From positions 1 through 55,720 of the forward strand of contig JASJCP010000017.1 in the NCBI GenBank assembly GCA_030065935.1: a stretch of 55,720 bases of DNA, given 5' to 3'. This document shows positions 8,951 through 17,522 of the stretch, piece by piece. A program made the position numbers and the translations under genes. The notes under the pieces were generated by a model. That model was not told the origin of the DNA and made no database searches. It saw only the letters and a program-made list of their open reading frames with translations. How positions within the stretch are numbered: position 1 is the first letter of the stretch; each line of letters begins with the position of its first letter. Source of the stretch: Xenococcaceae cyanobacterium MO_167.B27 (lineage in GTDB: Bacteria > Cyanobacteriota > Cyanobacteriia > Cyanobacteriales > Xenococcaceae).

Positions 8951-8987
8951 ATCCTTGATCCTTTATTCCTCATCCCTTTATTGACTG
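8951..8987. repeat. 37-bp dispersed repeat, copy 2
   Basis: Second copy of the repeat at 4181-4217, differing at one base. It also lies three bases past a minus-strand stop codon. Confidence 0.65.
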
Positions 8988-8990
8988 TAA

Positions 8991-9302
8991 TTAGTTTTTG
9001 TCTAATCCATTCATCAAAGATTCAACACGGTTGAGATAGGAAGTATCATTGAGAGTATCTTCTGATAATCTTCCTTTGGCGATCGCACTTCTAACTAAAT
9101 CTTCCGCATCAATTCTGTTAGCAAGAATCGCCGTTATAAAAGAAGCACTACTAGGAATTCCTTGATATTTAAACATACCTTGATAACTACCAGTTACGAG
9201 ATTAAAGGGAGTAATTTCTACAATGTTTCTACGAGAAACATAATTTAATCTTACTATTTCATTAGCCAATGCGGGGACAGCTAAACTAACAAATGGTGAC
9301 GT
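8991..9302 (-). pseudogene. Secreted small protein, 5' end lost
   Basis: The open frame encodes a 92-aa mature-looking protein from ANEIVRLNYVSRRN to MNGLDKN. It is unrecognised, but has the look of a small exported cyanobacterial protein. The frame is open upstream to a TAG at 9357 without an ATG; immediately before ANE it reads SPFVSLAVPALA, an excellent signal-peptide end with an ALA cleavage site. The expected basic, hydrophobic start of the signal peptide is missing; in its place the sequence turns into repeat-like DNA (CCGCTTGCGG palindrome) beyond about 9303. The only formal starts are a TTG at 9269 inside the cleavage site. I infer that an insertion removed the promoter and the first codons. 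Confidence 0.55.
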
Positions 9303-9610
9303 AACCCGACGTTGACCGCTTGCGGTACAACGCGGGCTTCCCCAGTCCCAGAAAATCTAGGAGGAGGACTTCCTTCGCAGTACTCGACTTCTTTCCTGCT
9401 ACGGCGTTTTATACAGAGGTACACGCCCAGCCCCTGTTCTTGTAGAGAAAAAAATTCTACGCACTCGATTTCCCAATAGACTTTTACGTTCCCAAGGAAA
9501 GATTCGAGAATTTTGGTTCACAACCCATGTCTATTTTATTTTCTAGGTTCAGTTGTCCGATGAGGCTATTATCGCGGATGTCGGAACAAGATTATTATAC
9601 AATGCTTGCA
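9303..9610 (-). mobile_element. Degraded IS right-end-like sequence
   Basis: About 300 bp without a gene. Read on the minus strand, the stretch from about 9430 to 9303 is GC-richer than its surroundings, with phrases such as GAAGTCGAGTACTGCGAAGG, AGTCCTCCTCC and GGGACTGGGGAAGCCCGCG. It resembles structured right-end RNA regions of IS200/IS605-type elements. No transposase frame is attached. The identification is by resemblance only. Confidence 0.35.
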
Positions 9611-9663
9611 AGCCTTGATATATAAAGATTTTGCTTCATTGAGTGTAAAGCTACGATATTTTC

Positions 9664-10380
9664 TTAGTTTTGAGCAATGGTAAGTATGTGTCTTAATTTC
9701 ATTACCATCTCAGTTCGGGAAGCAACTTCTAATTTCCGAAATATTCTTTTTAAAGCTTGTTTAACGGTATTTTGGCTAATCCATAACTCTTGACCAATTT
9801 GAGCATTAGTTAAACCTTTTGCTACTAGATTAGCAATCTGAATTTCTCGCTTAGTTAAAAGCTTAACATTAGGATTAGGTTGTGAAGTTCTTAAGCTAGC
9901 AAGACAGGCAGATAAATGGAGACATATTGAACTTAACTTAATCAAATCTTGAGTATTAAAACTGGGAGTATCTGCGATGCGAGCAAAATGTATAGTACCA
10001 ATTAATTGACCATTACCCACAATAGGACCAGTCATAATATGTTCATGATCTTGTTCAGAACAACATCTTTGATAAAGTTCACTTTGTTTCCATGTTCCTG
10101 GTGGTAATACTAATTCTTCGTGGGCTGGAGCATGATACTCAAGAACATATTTCAATACAGGATCGACAGATTTGCCAAATTTCTGATATCTTTCAACAAA
10201 GCGATCGCTTACTCCTTTAACATCATAACTTAACAGATTATTATCTTCATCAGTAAGATAACATCCCCACTTTTGTACAGCAAACTGTTCCGTTATATTG
10301 TCCATAAACCTAAACCGCAATTCTTCTTCTGTTGATGCAGTCGCCATAATTTGAAATAAAGATTTAAGGGAATGGTTCAT
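9664..10380 (-). CDS. LuxR-family transcriptional regulator
   Basis: A 238-aa DNA-binding regulator. The C-terminal domain (about 172-235) is a LuxR/GerE helix-turn-helix: LTKREIQIANLVAKGLTNAQIGQELWISQNTVKQALKRIFRKLEV. The N-terminal region (about 1-160) resembles a GAF or autoinducer-binding-like domain with GPIVGNGQLIGTIHFAR near the end; the ligand is unknown and no LuxI-type synthase is present. It faces the DJ-1/PfpI gene across a 100-bp divergent promoter region, so it probably controls that gene and itself, by analogy with many divergent regulator pairs. ATG at 10380. Confidence 0.88.
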   Translation of the reverse strand: MNHSLKSLFQIMATASTEEELRFRFMDNITEQFAVQKWGCYLTDEDNNLLSYDVKGVSDRFVERYQKFGKSVDPVLKYVLEYHAPAHEELVLPPGTWKQSELYQRCCSEQDHEHIMTGPIVGNGQLIGTIHFARIADTPSFNTQDLIKLSSICLHLSACLASLRTSQPNPNVKLLTKREIQIANLVAKGLTNAQIGQELWISQNTVKQALKRIFRKLEVASRTEMVMKLRHILTIAQN

Positions 10381-10480
10381 TGGGACAAGCCTATAAAAAT
10401 CTACCCACTTGAGTACTATTCAAGTTATAAGTTGCTATTTACGATAGTTGCATAATCAATAATTTCCAGCAACAGTAACA
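10381..10480. promoter_or_regulatory. Divergent promoter region luxR-like / PfpI gene
   Basis: This 100-bp AT-rich interval separates two divergent start codons and must hold both promoters. Half-sites such as ttcaagttataagttgctat and tacgatagttgcataatc contain related gttgca/gttgct words that could be regulator sites, but no perfect operator palindrome is evident. Confidence 0.45.
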
Positions 10481-11173
10481 ATGACAACTCCCATCAACAT
10501 TGGTTTTCTGGTCTATCCTGATGTAATTCAGCTAGATGTAATGGCAGCTTATCAAGTTCTCACTTTTCCACCGAATATCACAGTATATCTAATCTGGAAG
10601 ACTTTAACTCCTATTACTAGCAACGACGGTTTAATAATTACTCCGACAACAACATTTGATAATTGTCCATCACTAGATGTGATTTTTGTCCCTGGAGGCG
10701 GAATGGGACAAGTTGAGGTGATGAGAGATCAAGAAATTTTGAATTTTTTACAGCAGAAGAGTGCCACCGCAAAGTATATAGCAAGTGTTTGCACTGGTTC
10801 GATGATTCTAGCAGCAGCTAATCTTCTACAAGGCTATAAAGCAACTTGTCATTGGGCGTTTCGAGAACAATTAGCCATGTTGGGAGTTGATGTTATTCCT
10901 GAAAGAGTAGTTATCGACAAAAACCGTATTACAGGAGCAGGGGTTACTTCAGGAATAGATCTAGGTCTGACTTTAGTAAGTTTATTGTGTGGAGACGATA
11001 TAGCTAAGATGACTCAACTAATGCTGGAGTATAATCCTAAACCTCCTTTTGATGCAGGAATTCCAGAAACCGCAGGAAAAAGTATTGTTAACCCCTTAAT
11101 GCAATATGGTAAACCTCTTGTAGAAGCATTTTTGGCTCAAACAAGAGAAATTGTACAGCAGATAAAACTATAA
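10481..11173 (+). CDS. DJ-1/PfpI family protein
   Basis: A 230-aa class I glutamine-amidotransferase-like protein of the DJ-1/PfpI superfamily, closest in layout to isonitrile hydratase-like and GATase1 proteins. The start NIGFLVYPDVIQLDVMAAYQVL and VIFVPGGG are typical, and the nucleophile elbow ASVCTGSMIL carries Cys104. CHWAF supplies a nearby His124. It lacks the AraC-type DNA-binding domain found fused to many relatives, so an enzymatic or glyoxalase/chaperone-like role is more likely than transcriptional control. The substrate cannot be read from sequence. It is transcribed divergently from the LuxR regulator, which suggests an inducible function. Confidence 0.87.
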   Translation: MTTPINIGFLVYPDVIQLDVMAAYQVLTFPPNITVYLIWKTLTPITSNDGLIITPTTTFDNCPSLDVIFVPGGGMGQVEVMRDQEILNFLQQKSATAKYIASVCTGSMILAAANLLQGYKATCHWAFREQLAMLGVDVIPERVVIDKNRITGAGVTSGIDLGLTLVSLLCGDDIAKMTQLMLEYNPKPPFDAGIPETAGKSIVNPLMQYGKPLVEAFLAQTREIVQQIKL

Positions 11174-11201
11174 CAGTATCACAATTTTAAATTTAGAAAG
11201 C

Positions 11202-11849
11202 CTATATTGTCTGGACAAAGGCTTCCGTCGCCCAAAACCCAACCATGAGGAAAACTTTTACACCTGAACACATAGCAGGACCCACTAGACGGAATGGAAT
11301 AGCACTACCTGTAAACATAACCAGAGAGCTAATAAACAGCCAAGGCCAATGTACTTGATACCAAATAAAAATACCAATCATACCAACTAGAAAGATAGTA
11401 ATCATGGCAGGGATAGGAGGGTTACTAGCAGCAGCGTTAGTATAACGCAACGTACCCTGAAACCAGACAGGAATTGGGTTAAAGTCTTTGTAGTAACGAA
11501 AAAGATCGCCAAGAATTAGAGTCAGAGTTAACAACCAAGCTATCAATTTGAGAGTTGGGGAACTTGTCCATGAAACACCTGCTTGCTGACTCTGGCACAA
11601 TGCTACTAGTACCGAAAATGGTGTTAAAATTACGTGCAGAAAAAACCGAGGTTGACTAAGCCATAGTAAGATATTACCTTTTCCAATAAGATGACCCATA
11701 GTGATAATAGCATTATCATAGATAACTGCGATCGCAATAAAAATAAGTAGAGTCAACTCTAAGCAAGGAGCTTGGGTATATAGATACAATCCCCAAGGTA
11801 ACAAAGCTAGAGTAGCAAAAGTAAAAAGCGAGTACCAAAACACCGCCAT
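11202..11849 (-). CDS. Polytopic membrane protein, unrecognised
   Basis: A 215-aa protein with about six hydrophobic helices: near residues 5-25, 30-50, 70-85, 100-120, 150-165 and 170-190. It resembles no family I can name with confidence. Features include ITMGHLIGKGNIL between helices two and three, and RYYKDFNPIPVWFQGTLRYTNAA in a loop around residues 120-145. It converges with the PfpI gene (28-bp gap). ATG at 11849. Confidence 0.75.
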   Translation of the reverse strand: MAVFWYSLFTFATLALLPWGLYLYTQAPCLELTLLIFIAIAVIYDNAIITMGHLIGKGNILLWLSQPRFFLHVILTPFSVLVALCQSQQAGVSWTSSPTLKLIAWLLTLTLILGDLFRYYKDFNPIPVWFQGTLRYTNAAASNPPIPAMITIFLVGMIGIFIWYQVHWPWLFISSLVMFTGSAIPFRLVGPAMCSGVKVFLMVGFWATEAFVQTI

Positions 11850-12052
11850 TTATCTTCTCCCAATACTGTTAGATTATAGAAGCATGAGTCAGAGAGACTG
11901 CGCGGTAAAACGACGGAGCTTCCTATGACTTCGTGAACCGTATGTACTCAGGTTTACCATTTCCCAGGCAAACCTGATTCAGGTTCAAATATCACACTTG
12001 CCCAAGTACATGAAACAAAAGTGTAATTCCAGAGCAATTGAGAACAATATTT
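11850..12052. other. Intergenic with GC-rich repeat debris
   Basis: This 203-bp gap contains, at about 11880-11990, a GC-richer stretch with short inverted repeats (CAGGTTT near 11949 and AAACCTG near 11970). It resembles insertion-sequence end debris seen elsewhere in the window. No gene was seen. Confidence 0.4.
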
Positions 12053-13969
12053 CTAAACAGAAAACAGTGTTTCTAAAGAGGAATTGATCGAATCTAGTTG
12101 TTCTAGACCTCCGATAATGGGAGTAACTTCGGGTGAGGCTGCTATTTCAGTAATCTGCTGTGCATTAGGTAAAGTTAAGGAATTCTCCACACTGTCTATT
12201 TGTTCTTTACTTCCAATAGTAATGGGATTATCGAAGAATATCCTTGCAATTAAGTCATCACCTTGGTCAAGCCCTTTGGAATTGCCGATGTTAGCGAATA
12301 TATCGAAAAATTGTCCTGGTGCAAAGCTAAAGACGTAATCAACAGTATCACTGAGGACAGGGAATAGATCAGTATTTAACTCGAAGTCTAAAATTAAGGC
12401 AAAATCTTTCAGACCAAAGGGAGTTGCTCCATCTCCTAAATAGTAAGAAGTATTCTTATCTCCTAAGACAAAAGTGTCTGCATCTAAACCTCCAGATAGT
12501 ATATCAATTTCACCTTGCCCAGGATTGGAACTCAAATCATCAACACCGATTAATTGATCTTGACCCTCACCACCAAAGATCAAGTTATCATCACCATTAC
12601 CCTCAATCTTGTCATTATTGATAGTGCCAATAACATCCACAAAGTTGACAACTTCAAAGTCTAGTGAATCTCCTAATCCATTGATAGTCAAACTATTTTC
12701 TGCTAGGTCGATGTCGAAAGAAGCAGTATTACCAAAGCCAACAACTGGAGAGCCATCAATGATGTTGTTTTTCCCCTCAGCCCCAATAATAACTTCGATG
12801 CTAGGAATCAGCTCATCTGCTCCTAAACCGACAATTTGGTCTTGTCCTAAACTACCCTTGTCAATTACACCCAGAGCTTGGAGGGTGACTGCTTGCTCCA
12901 AACCACTATAATCGACGGTATCTATGCCACTACTACCACCGTTTAATAAGTCATTTCCCGCACTACCAAAGAAGGTGTTGTCCCCAGCGTCGCCAGTAAT
13001 CTGGTCATCATTGGGAGTCCCAATCACATCCACAAAGTTAAAGACATCAAAATTCAGTAGCTCTGCTAGTCCACCAATTTGCAAGTTATTTTCTTCCAGG
13101 TTAATGTTGAAAAATCCTGTAGAACCTGGTGGAAGAGTACCATCAATACTGTTGTTTTTCCCCTCAGCCCCAATAATTTGGTCGATGCTAGCAATCAGCC
13201 CATCTGCGCCCAAACCGATAATTTGGTCTTGTCCCAAACTACCCTTGTCAATCACACCCAGAGCTTGGAGGGTGACAGCTTGCTCCAAAGCACTATAATC
13301 GACGGTATCTATGCCACTACTACCACCGTTTAATAAGTCATTTCCCGCACTCCCAAAGAAGGTGTTGTCCCCAGCGTCGCCAGTAATCTGGTCATCATTG
13401 GGAGTCCCAATCACATCCACAAAGTTGAAGACATCAAAGTTGAGTAGCTCTGCTAGTCCACCAATTTGCAAGTTATTTTCTTCCAGGTTAATGTTGAAAA
13501 ATCCTGTGGAACCTGGAGGAAGAGTACCATCAATAGTGTTGTTTTTCCCCTCAGCCCCAATAATAACTTCGACACTAGGTATCAGCCCATCTGTTCCTAA
13601 ACCTACAAGTTTATCTTGCCCTAAAATACCCTTGTCAATCATACCCAGGGCTTGGAGGGTGACAGCTTGTCCAAGTTCACTGTAGTCAACAGTATCAATA
13701 CCTGTTCCTCCATTGAGTTGGTCATTTCCAGCACTTCCTTCTAAAGTATCGTTTCCTTCATCACCTTGAAGTGTGTCATCCCCGTCACCGCCACGAAGGA
13801 TATCGTTTCCTCTATTACCTCGAAGTCTGTCGTTTCCTTCACCGCCCTCAAGGGTATCATTGCCCCGACGACCTATTAGAGTATCATTGCCACCAAGTCC
13901 CAAAATTAGGTCATCATTATTACTGCCTCGAATAATATCTGGATCAGGAGTACCCATAAAATTAGCCAT
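12053..13969 (-). CDS. RTX-repeat calcium-binding secreted protein
   Basis: A 638-aa hemolysin-type protein built of glycine- and aspartate-rich nonapeptides (GGxGxDxLx) that bind Ca2+ as parallel beta-rolls. Residues 8-92 hold a continuous run of RTX repeats. Three longer modules of about 129 residues follow, each starting IDTVDYS and containing LGQD, IIGAEGKNN and VDVIGT, with GDAGDNTFFGSAGNDLLNGG at the joins of the first two. The last 150 residues are a different, non-repetitive domain with DADTFVLGD. There is no N-terminal signal peptide, which fits type I secretion through a C-terminal signal, though no ABC exporter is nearby. ATG at 13969. It may be an adhesin or surface protein; that is inference. 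Confidence 0.9.
   Translation of the reverse strand: MANFMGTPDPDIIRGSNNDDLILGLGGNDTLIGRRGNDTLEGGEGNDRLRGNRGNDILRGGDGDDTLQGDEGNDTLEGSAGNDQLNGGTGIDTVDYSELGQAVTLQALGMIDKGILGQDKLVGLGTDGLIPSVEVIIGAEGKNNTIDGTLPPGSTGFFNINLEENNLQIGGLAELLNFDVFNFVDVIGTPNDDQITGDAGDNTFFGSAGNDLLNGGSSGIDTVDYSALEQAVTLQALGVIDKGSLGQDQIIGLGADGLIASIDQIIGAEGKNNSIDGTLPPGSTGFFNINLEENNLQIGGLAELLNFDVFNFVDVIGTPNDDQITGDAGDNTFFGSAGNDLLNGGSSGIDTVDYSGLEQAVTLQALGVIDKGSLGQDQIVGLGADELIPSIEVIIGAEGKNNIIDGSPVVGFGNTASFDIDLAENSLTINGLGDSLDFEVVNFVDVIGTINNDKIEGNGDDNLIFGGEGQDQLIGVDDLSSNPGQGEIDILSGGLDADTFVLGDKNTSYYLGDGATPFGLKDFALILDFELNTDLFPVLSDTVDYVFSFAPGQFFDIFANIGNSKGLDQGDDLIARIFFDNPITIGSKEQIDSVENSLTLPNAQQITEIAASPEVTPIIGGLEQLDSINSSLETLFSV
12524..13684. 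repeat. 387-bp tandem repeats inside the RTX gene
   Basis: The coding sequence contains three consecutive 387-bp (129-codon) units. The stretches 12924-13298 and 13311-13685 are nearly identical at DNA level, including synonymous positions; the unit nearest 12524 is more diverged. This indicates a recent duplication or gene-conversion event. Confidence 0.8.
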
Positions 13970-14269
13970 GATTTATATCTCCGATTATGGTTTATAGTTT
14001 TGATGGTTCAGTACACTGCTTTGCATTGAAACTTGGAAGTGGAAACAGTCTTAATTAGTAAGGTTTGAATCATAAGATAGTCCACCCTGCAACAGTAGAA
14101 GCCCCCTTCGACTTCGTCTAGCTATTAAATAACGTTAAATTGGAGTAAAACGTAGCAAAAACTTATAAATCAGACAGGAGTTTTAATCGAAACAAAAAAG
14201 ACCTAAAACCTTTATTTATAAAGAGTTTTAACTGTTGTAAAATAATCACATGTCCTCTCAGAAGCTAGA

Positions 14270-14490
14270 ACCTTTAATCAAAGGTTGCAAAGCGAAGGCG
14301 CGTTGAGAGAGAAATACTCCCAAAAGCCTAGAGTGGTAACACTTTAGGTGTGCAATCAGGCTAGTTCTGATTGTATTAGGCTTGGGTAGCCTGCCTACAG
14401 ATTCCTACTCTACTACGCCCTCAATGGTTTCCGCTACGCGGATAATGCTATGAGAAGCGATTACAGAGGAGTCGAGAAAGTGAACGTTTT
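14270..14490 (+). ncRNA. Candidate structured RNA or IS end
   Basis: A GC-richer island in an AT-rich gap, with consecutive hairpins. CAATCAG/CTGATTG (about 14352-14372) is perfect, AGGCT/AGCCT (about 14379-14393) forms the next stem, CCGC/GCGG (about 14428-14438) the third, and a weaker CAC-type stem lies just before. It ends near GAGGAGTCGAGAAAG. Successive stems in one orientation suggest an RNA, perhaps the right-end guide-RNA region of a lost tnpB element; no open frame accompanies it. Confidence 0.35.
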
Positions 14491-14652
14491 ATGGTGATTT
14501 ACTCCGATTTATTACTATTTAACGGCTACTCAATAGGATAACTTTGGCAGTTCAACTTAGAGTTCAAGCTTATTTTGCACAGTAATTCTAGCTGAGAGAT
14601 AGCTCAGTATTTTCGCTCAAGAACTAATCTGTAATACTTGACACATTAATTT

Positions 14653-14680
14653 CTGATACTGCAATATAGTATCAGGCTTT
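14653..14680 (+). terminator. Intrinsic terminator-like hairpin
   Basis: CTGATACT (14653-14660) pairs with AGTATCAG (14668-14675) around a 7-nt loop, followed by gctttatttt. On the plus strand it could end a transcript from the structured segment upstream, since no plus-strand gene precedes it within 3 kb. Confidence 0.5.
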
Positions 14681-15242
14681 ATTTTGTATAAAACTACTAT
14701 CCTAACTAGTAAGTAAGTATAGTAGAGACACTTGGCATAATATTTCTAAGTTGCACAGTAAATCCAGGGTAGCAGCCTGGTTTCTGCCATTGAGAATTAT
14801 CCTCTATGAATTTCCTGCTAAGTTTTGTGATTTCTTTAGCATTGGTATCTTATAAGAATAAAGTGTCAGAATCAACAAAAAATAGCTCAACTTTAGTTTA
14901 AGTAATAGTTAACCAATGGCTCAAACTACTTTAAACACTGGGTTAAAGCTATATGGACACAATTTGTTTGATTTAATAAACTTTACATTTTTGGCATCAG
15001 TGGTTAGTTGGAGCGAGTGACACTCCCGTCCCTTGAACACAGATGGGCTTCTAAACAACACTAATACTTTTTGAGTAAGAGGTCTATTCTCCCAGGATTT
15101 GCTGAAAATCACACCCTCAAAGGTGGCAGAGGAAGATATAAGTACCCGATGCAAACTTAATTTAACATTTGGTGGAGGTAGGCACTCTTGCACTCTTGCA
15201 ATAGGGAAATATAACCTCGTTATCAATATACAAATAATTTTG

Positions 15243-15350
15243 CCTACATATCCTCCAAGGTGGAGATGGTGACGATGACTTATTTGGTCAAGGTGGCAAA
15301 GACAGTATATTCTCCATTTCCACCCCTTAAGAGATCGTTACCAGAACTAC
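15243..15350 (+). pseudogene. Relic of an RTX repeat gene
   Basis: Read on the plus strand, about 15247-15312 encodes ILQGGDGDDDLFGQGGKD, a clear RTX nonapeptide pair, then quickly stops. Read on the minus strand, the next 45 bp encode GSSGNDLLRGGNG, also RTX-like. Two oppositely oriented scraps therefore abut, 1.3 kb from the intact RTX gene. No functional product is possible. Confidence 0.6.
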
Positions 15351-15489
15351 CCCATAGGGGGTTCTATTTAGAACATATTTACTAATTCACTAGTTCTCCC
15401 ACACTAGCTAAATACATATCCTATTTATGGGAAGTCAACGAGTCCCTATCCTAAAATATGATCAATGGTAAGTACATATTCAGTTTACG

Positions 15490-16101
15490 ATGAAAACATC
15501 CGCAGCAAGATTAGGCATTGGGGGACCTGTGGGAAGTGGAAAGACTGCGTTACTAGAATGTCTCGTCCCTAAGTTCGTCAAAAGAGGAGTAGAAGTAGCA
15601 GTAGTTACCAACGATCTTTTAACAACAGAAGATGCAGACCGTCTTAAAAATCGTGGTATTTTGCCACCTGAAAGAATTGTAGGGGTAGAAACTGGTAGCT
15701 GTCCCCATACTGCTATTCGGGAAGACCCAACTATGAATCTTTTAGCAGTGCAAGATTTAGAGTTATTGTATCCTCAGTTGGATTTGATTTTAATTGAAAG
15801 TGGTGGTGATAATTTAGCTTCTACTTTTAGTTATGACTTAGTAGATGCTTATATCTTTGTGATTGATGTTGGCGCAGGAGATGATATTCCTCGTAAAAAA
15901 GGCCCTGGCTTTGTCCAAGCAGATTTAGTAGTAATTAATAAGATCGATCTTGCTCCTTATGTGGGTGCAAATTTAGAGTTAATTCGTCAAGAAGCAACTC
16001 AATATCGTCAGGGAAAACCTTTGGCTTATACTAACTGTAAAACAGGGGAGGGTTTAGCAGCAGTAATAGATTTTATTTCTGATCAAGTGTTATTTAATTA
16101 A
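15490..16101 (+). CDS. ureG: Urease accessory GTPase UreG
   Basis: GTPase that powers nickel insertion into urease with UreD, UreF and UreE. The 203-aa product has the P-loop GGPVGSGKT (residues 11-19), [11 protein letters not shown], the [15 protein letters not shown] motif with the conserved Cys-Pro-His nickel site, the LIESGGDNL motif and VINKIDLA for guanine recognition. Length and motifs are standard. It opens a three-gene plus-strand group with ureD (9-bp gap) and ureE (32-bp gap). The structural genes ureABC and ureF are not in the window, so the urease genes of this genome are split. Confidence 0.96.
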   Translation: MKTSAARLGIGGPVGSGKTALLECLVPKFVKRGVEVAVVTNDLLTTEDADRLKNRGILPPERIVGVETGSCPHTAIREDPTMNLLAVQDLELLYPQLDLILIESGGDNLASTFSYDLVDAYIFVIDVGAGDDIPRKKGPGFVQADLVVINKIDLAPYVGANLELIRQEATQYRQGKPLAYTNCKTGEGLAAVIDFISDQVLFN

Positions 16102-16110
16102 TCATCAATC

Positions 16111-16977
16111 ATGGATTCGATTTCAGTTCCTGGGAGTCAAGATTATTTTTCGAGGTCGCAGTTACAAATTCAACTCCAACAAAATAATTTAGGACATACA
16201 GTTATTACTCACAAGTATTCAGAGTATCCTTTATGTATTTCCCATCCTTTTTATTTAGATAGTAATCGAAAGCGGGCTTATCTTTATCTTGGTAATAATT
16301 CCCCTGGTTTGTTTCCCAGAGATGATTTACACATTAATATAAACTTAGAAGAAAATACTAGTGTTTATTTAACCGATCGCGCTGCTACCAAGATTTATCC
16401 TACTACTAATCCCCAAGATATTGCTCAAGTTAGTTATAAATTTAACATTGCTGCTGGAGCTTGCTTGGAGTATGTTCCAGAATCTTTAATCCTTTATCAA
16501 AATGCTGCTTTAGAACAAATTACTAAAATTACAATGGACTCTAGTAGTACCTTGTTTTTAAGTGAAATTATTTTACCAGGAAGATTGGCTAGAGGAGAAT
16601 ATTATCAGTTTTATTCTTATTTTAATCGCCTACAAGTTTATTCTTGGGCAGGGGATTTATGGTTTACTGATGGGATGTATTTATCAGGGATAAAAAATAG
16701 TTTTCAAGATAGCCATCTGTTTGCATTGTATCCGATTTTGGGAATTGCGATCGCAGTATTGTCTAATTCAAAAGTCAAATTATTACAGACAAAGATAGAT
16801 AAATTAGAACTACCTAATAATTTGATTGCTGCTACTTCTATATTACCAGGAAAACGGGGCTTATTAATTAGAGTTAATGGTCAAAAAAATGGTCTAATAA
16901 AACAATATTTTACCTCGATTATTAATGAGTTACGTCATCTCAATCAAGACGAGTCTTTACCTTATATACCTAAATAA
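16111..16977 (+). CDS. ureD: Urease accessory protein UreD
   Basis: Scaffold protein that binds apo-urease and, with UreF and UreG, forms the activation complex delivering nickel. The 288-aa length fits the family. UreD-like landmarks include HKYSEYPLCISHPFYLD, the DDLHINI segment, LTDRAATKIYP, AAGACLEYVPESLILYQNA and EIILPGRLARGEYYQF. The ATG at 16111 follows the ureG stop after nine bases, implying translation in one operon. No membrane segment or signal peptide. The protein is diverged, as is normal for UreD, but the middle motif PESLILYQNA is diagnostic. Confidence 0.92.
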   Translation: MDSISVPGSQDYFSRSQLQIQLQQNNLGHTVITHKYSEYPLCISHPFYLDSNRKRAYLYLGNNSPGLFPRDDLHININLEENTSVYLTDRAATKIYPTTNPQDIAQVSYKFNIAAGACLEYVPESLILYQNAALEQITKITMDSSSTLFLSEIILPGRLARGEYYQFYSYFNRLQVYSWAGDLWFTDGMYLSGIKNSFQDSHLFALYPILGIAIAVLSNSKVKLLQTKIDKLELPNNLIAATSILPGKRGLLIRVNGQKNGLIKQYFTSIINELRHLNQDESLPYIPK

Positions 16978-17009
16978 AATAATTGAAAGTTAAGTAATAA
17001 TAAAAAGCC

Positions 17010-17522
17010 ATGACTGTAATCGCGAAACAATATCTAGGCAACATTAACCAAAATTATGAACTAGTAGAACGAGTTAATCAAGCAAAAAAAGCTAATAAAT
17101 ATTTAGAAATAGAAATTCAAGAAAGCGATCGCATCAAAGGAAGGATCTTCACAAAATCTGTTTCTGGAGTTACTATTGGCATTATTAAAAATCGCGAATT
17201 ATTACTAAAAACAGGGGATATTTTAGAAACAGAACTTGGTGATTTAATCTTAATTAAGCTGCAAGAAGAAAAAGCTATGGTGTTAACTATTACTGCTCCT
17301 GTTACCAAGAATAATGCCTTGGATTTAGTAAGACTAGGACACTTATTAGGCAATAATCATTATCCGATAAAAATTCAAGATAATAAAATTTATGTCCGCT
17401 TAGTCACTAATCCTAAAGTAATGGAAAAAAATATGCAGCAATTAAATATTACTGGTTTAGAAATTACCTACACAACTGAATCAATTAACTATGATAATCA
17501 AGATTTGACACATCATCACTAA
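17010..17522 (+). CDS. ureE: Urease accessory protein UreE
   Basis: Nickel metallochaperone that hands Ni2+ to the UreDFG-urease complex. The 170-aa product has an N-terminal peptide-binding-like beta domain (about 1-80) and a C-terminal metal-binding domain with the HLLGNNHYPIKI motif carrying the conserved histidine. The tail ends in HHH, shorter than the long His-rich tails of some UreE proteins but still a possible nickel reservoir. It closes the ureGDE group; a run of 7-bp repeats follows its stop. Confidence 0.93.
   Translation: MTVIAKQYLGNINQNYELVERVNQAKKANKYLEIEIQESDRIKGRIFTKSVSGVTIGIIKNRELLLKTGDILETELGDLILIKLQEEKAMVLTITAPVTKNNALDLVRLGHLLGNNHYPIKIQDNKIYVRLVTNPKVMEKNMQQLNITGLEITYTTESINYDNQDLTHHH

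Larger units (their letters stand above)
13970..15489. other. 1.5-kb gene-poor stretch between RTX gene and ureG
   Basis: No convincing gene. It includes the RTX gene's own upstream region, a structured segment (14270-14490), a hairpin terminator (14653-14675), AT-rich filler and an RTX relic (15243-15350). A 101-codon minus-strand frame at 14921-15226 has no family resemblance and lies in low-information sequence, so it is not called. Confidence 0.6.

Noticed and set aside
12084-13997. Several plus-strand frames opposite the RTX gene
   Set aside because: They are antisense shadows of the highly repetitive coding sequence, giving proline/serine-rich nonsense proteins.
14921-15226. 101-codon minus-strand frame
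   Set aside because: No family resemblance, low-information residues, and located in a gene-poor region with relics; not called as a gene.
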